DNA of 64,000 nucleotides, taken from NCBI RefSeq assembly GCF_026309355.1, contig NZ_JAPJZK010000001.1, positions 1,798,001 to 1,862,000 of the forward strand, read 5' to 3'. Shown one piece after another: positions 9,020-18,923 of the stretch. Position numbers and translations under genes: made by a program. Below the pieces are notes generated by a model, which was not told where the DNA came from, searched no databases, and worked only from the letters and a program-made list of their open reading frames with translations. Source of the DNA: Spartinivicinus marinus (GTDB lineage: Bacteria > Pseudomonadota > Gammaproteobacteria > Pseudomonadales > Zooshikellaceae). The stretch's first letter is position 1; the number at the start of each line of letters is the position of its first letter.

Positions 9020-9939
9020 TGCAAAAAATACTGTTCTGAAAGCTGCTGATGAATATCCGCCAGGTCAATCTGTAATTCATCGATATAAAGATGTAGTATA
9101 TTCGTGTCTTTTAGCTTGGCTGCATTCTGGGCGCGTAACTCATTAATACTATGTTCTATTCTATCCACCATATCAACATTATTGGGCATATCCTCTGTTA
9201 ACCTGCGCAAGGTGTTTAAACAAAATAATACCGAGCGAGGGAACATATTATCCTGCAACATAAATTGGAGCACTTCACGGGGCCTGACTCTTACTCCCAT
9301 TTGTTGACGATACATTTGATAAGCACTTAAGGAGCGCAACACACTCATCCATTGAATGTTTTCAAAAGGACGAGATGTTTGATTATGAATTAATCTTGCA
9401 GAACGCACATCAATTATTCGAGAAGTCATATCCGCTCGTTCCAGCAACGAACCAAAACGAATAAAGGTATAACCCAAATTATGATTTAAAGTGGCATCCA
9501 GCGCCCCAAAAATTAAATGGGCAGACTCAACGACATGCTTCATAAAGAAAAAACGACCACGTTTGCTTAACGCTCCTTGCGCATTTTCTTTAACAAAATA
9601 ATAACTGCTATTAATTGCCTCCCACACCTGCCGTGGGATTACTTCTCTTACTGTCCTGGTATTATCCCGTGCATTTAATAATGCGCTGAGAATAGACGAC
9701 GGATTATTCTTTTCAATAATTAAATATTCAAGTACACTATTTTCGGAAAAATCATCATACAGATCGCGAAATAGCTCACGGGTGCCAATAATATCTATCA
9801 ATGGCTCCCAACCTGGCGATACCCCTTTAGGTAAATCCATCAATAACAAATTATTAACATTTACTAAACGGGCAATGTTTTCTGCTCGCTCAACATAACG
9901 GGCCATCCAATATAAAGTTTCTGCTACTCGTGACAACAT
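9016..9939 (-). CDS. Alpha-E domain protein (DUF403)
   Basis: The 307-residue all-helical product opens with 'MLSRVAETLYWMARYVERAEN', the signature of alpha-E proteins. These proteins accompany circularly permuted ATP-grasp enzymes and transglutaminase-like proteins in many bacteria; the group is thought to make or modify peptide or amide bonds, but no reaction has been assigned to alpha-E. The gene starts directly after the ATP-grasp stop codon (9940), so the two form one transcription unit, and it overlaps the small membrane gene downstream. The length is normal for a stand-alone alpha-E protein. Confidence 0.92.
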   Translation of the reverse strand: MLSRVAETLYWMARYVERAENIARLVNVNNLLLMDLPKGVSPGWEPLIDIIGTRELFRDLYDDFSENSVLEYLIIEKNNPSSILSALLNARDNTRTVREVIPRQVWEAINSSYYFVKENAQGALSKRGRFFFMKHVVESAHLIFGALDATLNHNLGYTFIRFGSLLERADMTSRIIDVRSARLIHNQTSRPFENIQWMSVLRSLSAYQMYRQQMGVRVRPREVLQFMLQDNMFPRSVLFCLNTLRRLTEDMPNNVDMVDRIEHSINELRAQNAAKLKDTNILHLYIDELQIDLADIHQQLSEQYFLH

Positions 9940-11400
9940 TTACAGCCCCTCCTCTTCAACAATCCAGGTATCTTTGCTACCCCCACCCTGGGAAGAGTTC
10001 ACCACCAAAGAACCTTTCACTAATGCCACCCGGGTTAATCCACCCGTTGTCACATAAGTTTGCTCACCAGCAGATAAAATAAAAGGTCTTAAGTCTACAT
10101 GACGCCCTTCTACTTGCTCTTTATCTAAAGTAGGTACCGTTGATAAATTCAGGGTTGGCTGAGCAATAAAATTTCGTGGGTCAGCTTTAATTCGCTCGAT
10201 GCATTGTAACTGTTCTTCACGAGTAGACTTCGGGCCAATCAATAATCCATACCCCCCTGATTCATTAGCAGGTTTCACCACCAACTGATGTATGTTTTCA
10301 ACGACATAATTAAAATCATCAGATTCATTACAACGATAAGACTGCACATTGGGTAAAATTGCAGGTTCGCTTAAATAATACTGAATAATATCCGGCACAT
10401 ACGTGTAAACAACTTTATCATCAGCAACGCCAGCACCAGGTGCATTTACCAGGGCTACATTGCCTTCTCTCCAAGCCCTTAACAAACCAGGTACACCAAG
10501 CTGAGAATCCGGATTAAATGCTTCTGGATCTAAAAACAGATCATCAATTCGTCGATAAATGACATCCACCCGCAATAAACCAGAAACCGTTTTCATATAA
10601 ACGCAATCATCGTCATTAACCACCAAGTCCCTACCTTCAACCAACTCACAACCCATTTCCTGGGCTAAATAACAGTGTTCAAAATAAGCGGAGTTATAAA
10701 TACCAGGGGTTAACACTACGACTTCAGGGGTATCAAGAGGACGAGGAGACATTGCCGTCAACATATCAAATAACTGAGAGGGATAGTCACTAACCGGTAA
10801 TACTGAGATTTGCTCAAATAGATCAGGAAACACCCGCTTCATTACCGAGCGGTTTTCTATCATATATGAAACTCCAGAAGGCACACGCAGGTTATCTTCC
10901 AGCACGTAAAAAGTACCATCGTTATTCCTAACCAAATCAGTACCACAAATATGCGCCCAAACGCCCTTTGGCGGACTGATACCTACACATTGCGGACGAA
11001 AGTTAACTGATTTATTAATTAGCTCACGGGGAAATACACCATCTTTAATGATATGCTGTTCATGGTACAGATCATCAATGAACAGGTTTAAGGCTTGCAC
11101 TCGCTGAACTAAACCTGCCTCTACTTGTTGCCACTCATCATTACTGATAATCCGAGGGATAATATCAATAGGCCAGGCTCGATCAATAGAGCTCCCCTCG
11201 CCATAAACGGTAAAAGTAATCCCCATCTCCTTCACCGCAAGTTCTGCAGCAGCCCGGGCAGCTTCCATTTCCTTGGTAGATAAATCTGATAAAAACCGAA
11301 CCAGAGCTTGACCAGACTGGCGAGGCCGACCATTATCATCAATCAATTCATCAAAAAAACCACTGCTTTGATACATTTGCCAGTCTATTGACATTAACAT
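9940..11400 (-). CDS. Circularly permuted ATP-grasp type 2 protein
   Basis: The 486-residue sequence matches the stand-alone CP-ATP-grasp type 2 family (DUF404/DUF407): 'GVWAHICGTDLVR', 'VLEDNLRVPSGVSYMIENR' and the late 'VVKPANESGGYGLLIGP' block with the nucleotide-binding Lys. Such enzymes are predicted ATP-dependent ligases joining a carboxylate to an amine; the substrate is unknown. It heads a three-gene minus-strand operon with the alpha-E and small membrane genes. Two Met codons lie at the start (MLMS), and either could be used. Its partner transglutaminase is not in this operon but in the second locus a kilobase away. Confidence 0.92.
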   Translation of the reverse strand: MLMSIDWQMYQSSGFFDELIDDNGRPRQSGQALVRFLSDLSTKEMEAARAAAELAVKEMGITFTVYGEGSSIDRAWPIDIIPRIISNDEWQQVEAGLVQRVQALNLFIDDLYHEQHIIKDGVFPRELINKSVNFRPQCVGISPPKGVWAHICGTDLVRNNDGTFYVLEDNLRVPSGVSYMIENRSVMKRVFPDLFEQISVLPVSDYPSQLFDMLTAMSPRPLDTPEVVVLTPGIYNSAYFEHCYLAQEMGCELVEGRDLVVNDDDCVYMKTVSGLLRVDVIYRRIDDLFLDPEAFNPDSQLGVPGLLRAWREGNVALVNAPGAGVADDKVVYTYVPDIIQYYLSEPAILPNVQSYRCNESDDFNYVVENIHQLVVKPANESGGYGLLIGPKSTREEQLQCIERIKADPRNFIAQPTLNLSTVPTLDKEQVEGRHVDLRPFILSAGEQTYVTTGGLTRVALVKGSLVVNSSQGGGSKDTWIVEEEGL

Positions 11401-11568
11401 TCCCTCGTCGTTAAAGTTAAACTCTTGACTGTTAATTAATAGCAGTGATTTAGCGGGTTTTCATCAGAAAAGTACAGAGTTAAAACTAAGGAATTACTAT
11501 ATAATTGTCTTATATATGAGCGATATGAATAGTTTTTGCAAAGTTTATTTTTCAGATATATGACAATT

Positions 11569-11787
11569 TTATGATAGGCGTATCTTTGTCAATAATACCA
11601 CTTTATTACTCTCTTTACTTCTTCTAGGAACAACTTGTTGTACTATTTGAACAAAAATCATTAACAAAGTATAAACAACCAAGCCAATTAATATGGATAT
11701 AATTAAGATTAGTGCTAATTGTCTGTAATAAACTGGTCTATTCAAATCAAACTGATGTGCATGTTTGTAAGCTGTATCTGAATCCAT
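11569..11787 (-). CDS. Small single-pass membrane protein
   Basis: A 72-residue frame begins with ATG at 11787, with AGG a suitable distance upstream. Residues 24-52 form a hydrophobic helix (LALILIISILIGLVVYTLLM) followed by a basic tail (VPRRSKES). No family is recognised. It sits alone between the two ATP-grasp loci, in the same direction, and could belong to either or be independent. Confidence 0.5.
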   Translation of the reverse strand: MDSDTAYKHAHQFDLNRPVYYRQLALILIISILIGLVVYTLLMIFVQIVQQVVPRRSKESNKVVLLTKIRLS

Positions 11788-11911
11788 CCAGTTAGCCTGA
11801 ATATTTGATCTTTTTAATTGTTGATAAAATTGCTGCTCAGATAATAGTTTGCCTCAAATTAATAAGCACTCACCATCAAAATAAAGCTATCAGCCAGCCA
11901 CAATGCTAATG

Positions 11912-12022
11912 GATATGGAGTAACAGGGTGTTCTAGAGCTAAAACAGGATGTATTTTTAGTTCTTGATAGGCCAAGGACGGCCTTTCAAGAGTGGCGGAA
12001 GAATAGTCTGTTACTCCATATC
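11912..12022. repeat. 111-bp inverted-repeat element
   Basis: Perfect 15-bp terminal inverted repeats: GATATGGAGTAACAG at 11912-11926 and its complement at 12008-12022. The interior holds a smaller nested palindrome around GGCCAAGGACGGCC. A short non-autonomous mobile element or a folded RNA would both fit. A related core ('GATATGGAATAACAG') occurs inside the repeat at 38226-38289. Confidence 0.65.
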
Positions 12023-12093
12023 AAACACTGGATTTATTAGCAACTCCCTTGTACTTCACATGAGTCTTAGCAGACTCCTCCCCCTCATCCTAA

Positions 12094-12117
12094 CCTTCTC
12101 CCCCAAGGGGTAGAAGG
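12094..12117. repeat. REP-like hairpin
   Basis: The sequence pairs CCTTCT-CCCC with GGGG-T-AGAAGG around a 3-base loop and is preceded by CCCCTCATCCTAA. This resembles a short hairpin repeat found in many copies in gammaproteobacterial genomes. A partial inverse copy (GTTCCTTCTCCC) lies near 38205-38217. Confidence 0.55.
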
Positions 12118-12191
12118 AACTTAACTACGAGCTTACCTGCAATAGTTTTGGAAAAAACTTTGGCTCAAGATATTTTAGAAAGGGCTAAAGG

Positions 12192-13070
12192 CTAATCCAC
12201 CACCCTTTTCATATCCACAGCGACTTGCAATTGATGGCTGCCACCCCCGAACATAATGCCTTTTAGCGGTGTTACATCCCAAAAATCCCGGCCAATTGCC
12301 AGGGTGACATGTTGCTCGGTGGGTTGCAGATTATTGGTGGGATCGAAGTCTAGCCAGCCCCAGTCGGGCACATACAATGCAATCCAGGCATGGGTGGCAT
12401 CGGCACCTTCCAATTTTTCTTGGCCTGGCGGTGGCAGGGTTTCAATATAGCCACTGACATAACGGGCCGCTAAGCCAAGGCTGCGCAAACAACTCAGGGC
12501 CAGGTGGGCAAAGTCCTGACAGACACCCCGCTTATGCTCAAATACCTCACTGACTGGCGTATTTGTCGTGGAAAACTCGGGGTCAAAGGTAAACTCATTA
12601 AAAATACGGGCCATTAAATCTTCACAGCCAGCCACAATTGACCGCCCAGGAACAAACGACTGAAAAGCATAATTCCTTAACTCTGCATTGGGTTGGGTAG
12701 CAAAGGTAGGTAAGCAAAACTCAGCCGCTTGTAAGCTAGCCAAATTAACAGGCTGCTGAAGCTGGTCTCGTGTTTGCTCCCAGGTTACTTGGGGGTCAGC
12801 CAGTGTCTGGGGCAGGGGTAAAATCTCTACTTCACTACTGGCCGTTACCACCATTTGCTCATGCATGGTGGGCACCTCAAACACTGATACTTGGTTATTA
12901 AAATAATCCTGAAAATACACTAAATAATCAGCATTAGGCATAATTTCCAACTGATGACTCAAACAACGCTGGTATTGATTAGTTTGCGGGGTTAGTCGAG
13001 CATGGTTTTGACTAAGGCTGACCTTCTCGTTGTACTGATAAGTGGTGACATGCTTAATCTGATATTTCAT
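12192..13070 (-). CDS. Transglutaminase-like cysteine peptidase-fold protein
   Basis: The 292-residue product has the N-terminal beta domain typical of bacterial transglutaminase-like proteins and a core with the catalytic triad in order: Cys in 'RGVCQDFAHLALSCLRSLG', His in 'DATHAWIALYVP' and Asp in 'GWLDFDPTNN'. Members of this family with alpha-E/ATP-grasp neighbours are thought to cleave or rearrange amide bonds. The start codon overlaps the stop of the upstream ATP-grasp/alpha-E fusion by 4 bases (ATGA), so the two are translationally coupled. Confidence 0.92.
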   Translation of the reverse strand: MKYQIKHVTTYQYNEKVSLSQNHARLTPQTNQYQRCLSHQLEIMPNADYLVYFQDYFNNQVSVFEVPTMHEQMVVTASSEVEILPLPQTLADPQVTWEQTRDQLQQPVNLASLQAAEFCLPTFATQPNAELRNYAFQSFVPGRSIVAGCEDLMARIFNEFTFDPEFSTTNTPVSEVFEHKRGVCQDFAHLALSCLRSLGLAARYVSGYIETLPPPGQEKLEGADATHAWIALYVPDWGWLDFDPTNNLQPTEQHVTLAIGRDFWDVTPLKGIMFGGGSHQLQVAVDMKRVVD

Positions 13071-15541
13071 AGCTGCCCCACAGGATCAGTTGACCAATTA
13101 AGTTTATGAGCCGTTTTAGTGTGAGAAAAATACTGCACTTGGAGTATTTCTTTAAAAGCCTCCAGGTGTTGTTTAGCCAATTCCATTAGCTGCTGTAATT
13201 GCAAACGACTTCCGTCTTCCACTCGACAAAGCTGATGCCTATCAATTAAATTGCAATCTGCAAACAGCCTCAGTAACGCTTTTTCAGTAATACTCATAAA
13301 CCCAGCTTTACTTTTACTTGGCAGCCATTTACATAATGAAGTCAGCTTTTTTACTTGAAATGCTAGCGATCTGGGATATTCAGCATCTAACAACAACAGC
13401 TCAATACCTGTATCCACCCCCTGATACATCCGATAACGCCGCCGATGAGTAATTGAGCTCACCTGGACAACTAAAACAGCTTCTAACAAACTTTGCTGTT
13501 GAGCCTCTGGCAACTCATCACACAACAGTGCTGCTACCATACTGGCTAACTGCGTACTGCGCTCCAAGCGCCGTCCAATATCCAATACAAACCAGCCATT
13601 GCTGTTAGAAATACTGTCTACTACAGAGCCATTAAATGCCATCAGCAAACCAATGACACGATCCAGCATCGATTGAAGCATATGAGTAGCCACGAACGAG
13701 GCTTCTTTTTTCAGGCGTCGAGCTTCTACCTCCAAGCTCTCGACAATTCGCAGACTGTCATAAGACAGCAACTCTCTAACCTGCATGGTAGAGCCCAGCA
13801 AGGCACTAAGGGTGCTGTGCACACTACCAGCGATTTCAAGGCTATAAATACATTGGTGAGCTAACTGCTTACAGGCAGAAGTGGAAGTATCCGTTTCCAG
13901 CAAAGGCTCACTTTTATAGGGATAAAGTAATAATTGCTGCTCAATAGCCGCTTTAATTCGAGCAATGGCTATTCGGCTTTTAACATCTGGGTAAATAGCC
14001 AGCTCGGTAAATAAATCAATAAACAGCCTTAATAGCCGACAAACATCTTCACAACGCTCAAGATAACTACCCAACCAAAACAGGTTTTCAGCGGTACGGC
14101 TGGGGATAAGCCCTTCTACCAACGCCAGATCTGACGTTTTACGCAATGATTTGGGTAGCACTGGTGCCAACTCGGTAGGAGACTGGGTTTGTACCCAGGT
14201 GTCTTTGATTAGGATATTGTTATCCATCGAGTGAGACATACACAATGCTGAAGGCAACACACTGATTTCACCTTTATGCACCAACGCAAAACAACGTAAA
14301 AACATAGGTTTTGCCTGTAATTGCTTATGCTGCCAAAAAGGCGCTTCAGTCAGGTTAATTTTACGTTGAAAAAACACCTGCTCAGGGATGGCATTAATTA
14401 GCGATCGGATTTCATCTGACTCCAACGCCCCATCCAGCTTGTTCGTAGCGCCCCAATAACTGCATAACTCATAGCTTGGCCAGTCGGCCTCTGCTAATGC
14501 CATGGCAGGTACTGTTTCAGGCTCGGCTAACAGCAGTTGCTCGCCTAACAAATACTGAGCAATCTGGGCAGCATGGGTTCTAATGGTCGGCATCATTAAT
14601 AAGCCATTACCAAACGGATTAAGCAACTTTACCGTTTGCGAGCGTACGGCTTGAAGTAAGCCTGGAATTCCCTTTTGCGAAAAATCCGCCTGCTCTAGCG
14701 TGTCCAGAAAGCGATCATCTATCCAGCGCAGAATCACATTCACCTTTTTCAGGCCATCCAGTGACTTTAACCAGACTTTGCCTTTACGTACTGTCAGGTC
14801 AGCACTGCGAACCAAGGTATAGCCAAGATAGGTGGCTAAAAAAGCATGCTCAGAATAGTAAGGGTCATCTGGGCCACTGGTGAGAATGACTACCCGTGGG
14901 TCCTTAAGCGTCAGTGTCGATTGGCTAATGGCCTGTTGTAGATAATGGAAAAAATCCGCGATACGCTCGACCTGGCACTCGGCAAACTCTTCACTCATAA
15001 TCCGCCGGGCAATAATCCGGTGCTCCAATAGCACCCCAAGTCCTTCAGGCACTTGGCAATAGTCATTGAGCAGATAAAACTGGCCGTTATAATCTCGGCC
15101 AACATCCATAGCCACTAAAAACAACCCAGTCTCACTGATCGGTAAGCTATAACGTTCACGCAAATACTCTGAATGAGCAAACAATTGCTCCGCTGCAATC
15201 AGCCGTTGGGTTAGCAGCCCTCTGGCCCCTTGCAAGTCACAAAGAATAGCATCAAGCAAACGAACCCGCTGAATCACCCCTTGCTCCAGCTGCTGCCACT
15301 CAGCTTCCGGCACTAGCCAGGGCAAAGGGTCCAGCTGCCATGATCGTTTGCCACCACTATTAACAAAGCCACTATTAAGCAGCAGGCGCTTAATTTCAGT
15401 GGCGCGATGATTAATATCTCCACTACTAAGATGCTGTAGATAATGAAAAGCAGCCGCATCCTTGCCAGGATGCTGGGCCAGGTATTGCGATATCCACTCC
15501 GGCAAGCTCGTTGGGTCCAACACCCCCTGGGTTATATCCAC
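13067..15541 (-). CDS. Circularly permuted ATP-grasp / alpha-E fusion protein
   Basis: An 824-residue fusion of the two domains that are separate proteins in the neighbouring locus. Residues 1 to about 470 are the ATP-grasp half ('GLGVLLEHRIIARRI', 'DARFLDTLEQADF'-like region); residues from about 500 are alpha-E ('PSRTAENLFWLGSYLERCED'). A GTG codon at 15541 starts it, 13 bases after the end of the upstream transglutaminase/DUF2126 gene. The nucleotide-binding Lys block seen in the 486-residue paralogue (VVKPANESGGYG) is not obvious here, so this copy may be catalytically altered. It is the middle gene of a three-gene operon. Confidence 0.9.
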   Translation of the reverse strand: MDITQGVLDPTSLPEWISQYLAQHPGKDAAAFHYLQHLSSGDINHRATEIKRLLLNSGFVNSGGKRSWQLDPLPWLVPEAEWQQLEQGVIQRVRLLDAILCDLQGARGLLTQRLIAAEQLFAHSEYLRERYSLPISETGLFLVAMDVGRDYNGQFYLLNDYCQVPEGLGVLLEHRIIARRIMSEEFAECQVERIADFFHYLQQAISQSTLTLKDPRVVILTSGPDDPYYSEHAFLATYLGYTLVRSADLTVRKGKVWLKSLDGLKKVNVILRWIDDRFLDTLEQADFSQKGIPGLLQAVRSQTVKLLNPFGNGLLMMPTIRTHAAQIAQYLLGEQLLLAEPETVPAMALAEADWPSYELCSYWGATNKLDGALESDEIRSLINAIPEQVFFQRKINLTEAPFWQHKQLQAKPMFLRCFALVHKGEISVLPSALCMSHSMDNNILIKDTWVQTQSPTELAPVLPKSLRKTSDLALVEGLIPSRTAENLFWLGSYLERCEDVCRLLRLFIDLFTELAIYPDVKSRIAIARIKAAIEQQLLLYPYKSEPLLETDTSTSACKQLAHQCIYSLEIAGSVHSTLSALLGSTMQVRELLSYDSLRIVESLEVEARRLKKEASFVATHMLQSMLDRVIGLLMAFNGSVVDSISNSNGWFVLDIGRRLERSTQLASMVAALLCDELPEAQQQSLLEAVLVVQVSSITHRRRYRMYQGVDTGIELLLLDAEYPRSLAFQVKKLTSLCKWLPSKSKAGFMSITEKALLRLFADCNLIDRHQLCRVEDGSRLQLQQLMELAKQHLEAFKEILQVQYFSHTKTAHKLNWSTDPVGQL

Positions 15542-15554
15542 TATTCTGCCTGCC

Positions 15555-18500
15555 TTATCGGTTGAGAGATCGTCGTAAGTCTAAAGTATTGGGGTAGTCA
15601 GCATTTGTCGGCTCTTCCTTGGGTAACACAAAATCGACTCTTGCAGGGTGAGGGCTCAACTGACGTGTAATTTTGCCAGCTATCGATGATGACTGATCTT
15701 GCTGCCGTTCTTTTGGTGGAACATAAGGAGGAGTATGGCCATGATTCCAAAATCGAGCAATGCGTCGCCCTTCGGCCTCAAAGGCATTGACTGGAAACAC
15801 CCCGAAAAAACGGCCACCTGGGTGAGAAACATGGTAGGTAAAGCCCCCTACTGATCGCCCAGACCAACTATCAAACACATCAAACACCAGCGGCGCATGT
15901 ACCCCAATAGTAGGATGCAAACCCGAAGCGGGTTGCCAGGCTTTGTAGCGAATACCTGCCACAGCCTCACCCTTGGTTGGAGTACGATGCAAAGGCACTC
16001 GACGCCCATTACAGGCAATAATGTAACGATCTTTAGGGATGTTGGTGACCCGCAACTGCACACGCTCCAGTGACGAATCAACAAACCGGGCGGTACCTTG
16101 TGAGGTAGCCTCTTCTCCCAGCACATGCCAGGGCTCGATAGCAGTTCTTAGCTCAAGGTGAATATGATCAATCTCTCTGGAGCCACACAACGGAAACCGA
16201 AACTCAAAAAATGGCGCAAGCCATTCAAGCTGAATGCTATAACCCGCTTGCTGCAAATCCTGGCAGATTTCTTCCATATCCTGCTTAACAAAGTGGGGCA
16301 GTAAAAACTTGTCATGCAGTTCAGTCCCCCAGCGAACCAATGGTTTATGGTAAGGCTTAGTCCAAAACCAAGCCAGCAGTGTTCTCAATAGCAACATCTG
16401 CATCAAGCTCATTCTAGGGTGAGGCGGCATTTCAAAACCACGAAACTCAACCAAACCCAGCCGCCCCGAAGCTGAATCGGGTGAATACAACTTATCGATA
16501 CAAAACTCAGTGCGGTGAGTGTTGCCCGTGAGGTCTACCAGTAAATGACGTAATAAGCGATCTACCAGCCAGGGAGTAGGTACCTCCCCTTCTGGCATAT
16601 GGGAAAAAGCAATTTCCAGCTCATACAGCAGCTCATCACGGGCTTCATCCACTCGGGGTGCCTGGCTGGTCGGGCCAATAAACAGGCTGGAAAACAAATA
16701 GGAAAGACCAGGATGATGTTGCCAATAAGTAATAAAACTGCGCAGTACATCAGGCCGGCGTAAAAATGGGCTTTGCATTGGGGTTGGTCCACCCAGGGTG
16801 ACATGGTTCCCTCCGCCCGTGCCGGTATGGCGACCATCCAACATAAACTTATCTGTACCCAGGCGGGACTGTTTGGCCAGGGCATATAAGGTTTGGGTGT
16901 TATCACTCAGTTGTTGCCAGCTGCATGATGGGTGAATATTTACTTCAATAACACCCGGGTCTGGTGTGACTGCAAATTTTTCTAGGCGGCTATCGGATGG
17001 CGGTGGGTAGCCTTCCAGTAAAACTGGTTGCTGACACACTTCTGCTGTGCACTCCACGGCTTGTATCAGCTGTAAGTAATGCTCGGAATAACTGAGGGGT
17101 GGCATAAAAACATACAGCTTGCCATCACGCGCTTCGACACTGAGCGCTGTTTTTATCAGTTGCTCACCTACATAACCTTGCTGCTGCTTGGTGATCTCAT
17201 CGAACCCTATCGGGATATCAACCGGGTCTCTGTCTTCAACCAAGTCGGCATCCCCCAAGCTTTGCAAGGGAAGCCGATAACCTATAGGGGAATCCCCCGG
17301 CAACAAAAAGCAGTAGCCCCGCTTAAAATGCCACACACAACTCTGCCAGCCATCAAACTGATAATCCCACTGCAAGGGAAGCACATAGCCTGCGGGCTTA
17401 TCTAAGCCCCGCTCCATTTTTTGCAAAAACCCTTTACGGGTCATTGCCTGGAGCAATTCCGGCTGTTTGGGTGAAACGGTTTCTGGCAAGCTGCCTTCTT
17501 GCCACAGGTGATACAACACATCTTCATAAGCCGTTACTAACGCCTTTTCAGTTAAACCCAACTGGCTGATCAGCTGTTTCGCAAATGATCGGGCACTCGC
17601 TTCTGTGCAGTCACCTGGCTGGTTAAGATCTGCCTGTAGCTTAGGGTTATGCCAAATAGCCCTTCCATCTTTGCGCCAATAACAAGCATATTGCCAACGG
17701 GGCAGCGGCTCACCAGGATACCATTTACCCTGTCCATAATGACGCAAGCTCCCCTTAGCAAAGGTTTGCTCCAACCGCATAAACAAGTTATGCGCCAGTT
17801 GCCGCTTTTCTAAGCCATCTGCTTCAGTGTTCCATTGGGGACTTTCCATATCATCAATAGAAATGAACGTGGGCTCTCCTCCCATCGTTAACTCAACCCC
17901 AAGCTCCCTTAATTGTGTATCAACCTTTTCACCCAGCTGGTTAATAGCCAACCACTGCTGATCAGAGTAAGGTTTGGTGACCCGTGGTGTTTCATGGATG
18001 CGAGTGACTTTATTAAGAAAGCTCAACTCTGCTTCACACTCATCAATATTGCCCGTTACAGGCGCAGCAGAGGCTGGCTCAGGGGTGCAAGCCAGAGGAA
18101 TATGCCCTTCACCAGCAAATAATCCTGAGGTTGGGTCCAGTCCTATCCATCCAGCCCCTGGCACATACACTTCAGCCCAGGCATGGAGATCAGTAAAATC
18201 CTGCTCTGGACCACTGGGGCCATCTAACGACTTTTCATCGGCGGTTAACTGCACTAAATAGCCAGAGACAAACCGAGCAGCTAACCCCATTTGACGAAAC
18301 AGATGAACTAATAACCAGGCAGAATCCCGGCATGAGCCGATTTTTCGCTTTAAGGTTTCATCTACTGATTGAATACCCGGCTCTAGCCGTATGTTGTAAC
18401 CAATGGACTTAAAAACGGCCTGGTTGACTGCCACTAAAAAATCCACTGTAACCAGTTCTTCCTTTGGTTTTACAGAGTCAATCAAGGTTTGAAATGCCTT

Positions 18501-18872
18501 AGAAGCGGGTTCTGTTTTCAGATAGGGCAACAGGTCATGCTTAAGCTGTCGTTCATAATCAAAGGGAAAATTGTCTGCATAAGATTCTAGAAAAAAATCA
18601 AACGGGTTAATTACCGTCATGTCAGCAACCAGGTCGACGGTAAACCAGAATTGACGAGTTTGTTCTAGAAATACCACCCGAGCCAAATAATTACCAAACG
18701 GATCCTGCTGCCAATTAATAAAGTGTTTTTCAGGAAATATTTTCAAAGAATAGCTTTTAATCGGGGTGCGACTATGAGGTGCCGGACGCAGCCGAAAAAC
18801 ATGGGGAGACATACTCACAGCTTTGTCGTATTGATATTCTGTGTGGTGGGTTAGCCCAACCGTTATGGTCAT
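15555..18872 (-). CDS. Transglutaminase-like / DUF2126 fusion protein
   Basis: The 1105-residue product starts with a transglutaminase-like domain (Cys in 'RKIGSCRDSAWLLVHLFRQ', His in 'DLHAWAEVYVPGAGW', Asp in 'GLDPTSG') and continues from about residue 320 with a DUF2126 domain ('LTMGGEPTFISIDD', 'DGRHTGTGGGNHVTLGG'). DUF2126 proteins look like glutamine-synthetase or ATP-grasp-type ligases in context, but the reaction is not known. It is first in the operon with the ATP-grasp/alpha-E fusion and the small transglutaminase. Length and domain order are standard for the family. Confidence 0.92.
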   Translation of the reverse strand: MTITVGLTHHTEYQYDKAVSMSPHVFRLRPAPHSRTPIKSYSLKIFPEKHFINWQQDPFGNYLARVVFLEQTRQFWFTVDLVADMTVINPFDFFLESYADNFPFDYERQLKHDLLPYLKTEPASKAFQTLIDSVKPKEELVTVDFLVAVNQAVFKSIGYNIRLEPGIQSVDETLKRKIGSCRDSAWLLVHLFRQMGLAARFVSGYLVQLTADEKSLDGPSGPEQDFTDLHAWAEVYVPGAGWIGLDPTSGLFAGEGHIPLACTPEPASAAPVTGNIDECEAELSFLNKVTRIHETPRVTKPYSDQQWLAINQLGEKVDTQLRELGVELTMGGEPTFISIDDMESPQWNTEADGLEKRQLAHNLFMRLEQTFAKGSLRHYGQGKWYPGEPLPRWQYACYWRKDGRAIWHNPKLQADLNQPGDCTEASARSFAKQLISQLGLTEKALVTAYEDVLYHLWQEGSLPETVSPKQPELLQAMTRKGFLQKMERGLDKPAGYVLPLQWDYQFDGWQSCVWHFKRGYCFLLPGDSPIGYRLPLQSLGDADLVEDRDPVDIPIGFDEITKQQQGYVGEQLIKTALSVEARDGKLYVFMPPLSYSEHYLQLIQAVECTAEVCQQPVLLEGYPPPSDSRLEKFAVTPDPGVIEVNIHPSCSWQQLSDNTQTLYALAKQSRLGTDKFMLDGRHTGTGGGNHVTLGGPTPMQSPFLRRPDVLRSFITYWQHHPGLSYLFSSLFIGPTSQAPRVDEARDELLYELEIAFSHMPEGEVPTPWLVDRLLRHLLVDLTGNTHRTEFCIDKLYSPDSASGRLGLVEFRGFEMPPHPRMSLMQMLLLRTLLAWFWTKPYHKPLVRWGTELHDKFLLPHFVKQDMEEICQDLQQAGYSIQLEWLAPFFEFRFPLCGSREIDHIHLELRTAIEPWHVLGEEATSQGTARFVDSSLERVQLRVTNIPKDRYIIACNGRRVPLHRTPTKGEAVAGIRYKAWQPASGLHPTIGVHAPLVFDVFDSWSGRSVGGFTYHVSHPGGRFFGVFPVNAFEAEGRRIARFWNHGHTPPYVPPKERQQDQSSSIAGKITRQLSPHPARVDFVLPKEEPTNADYPNTLDLRRSLNR

Positions 18873-18923
18873 AAGCAGTTCAATCCTTTGATTATATTCC
18901 TTTAAAAATGGGTTTCGCTTTAG

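Larger units (their letters stand above)
11788..12191. other. Intergenic region with two kinds of dispersed hairpin repeat
   Basis: The gap is filled largely by an inverted-repeat element (11912-12022) and a REP-like hairpin (12094-12117), each listed separately. I see no coding sequence. Confidence 0.6.
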
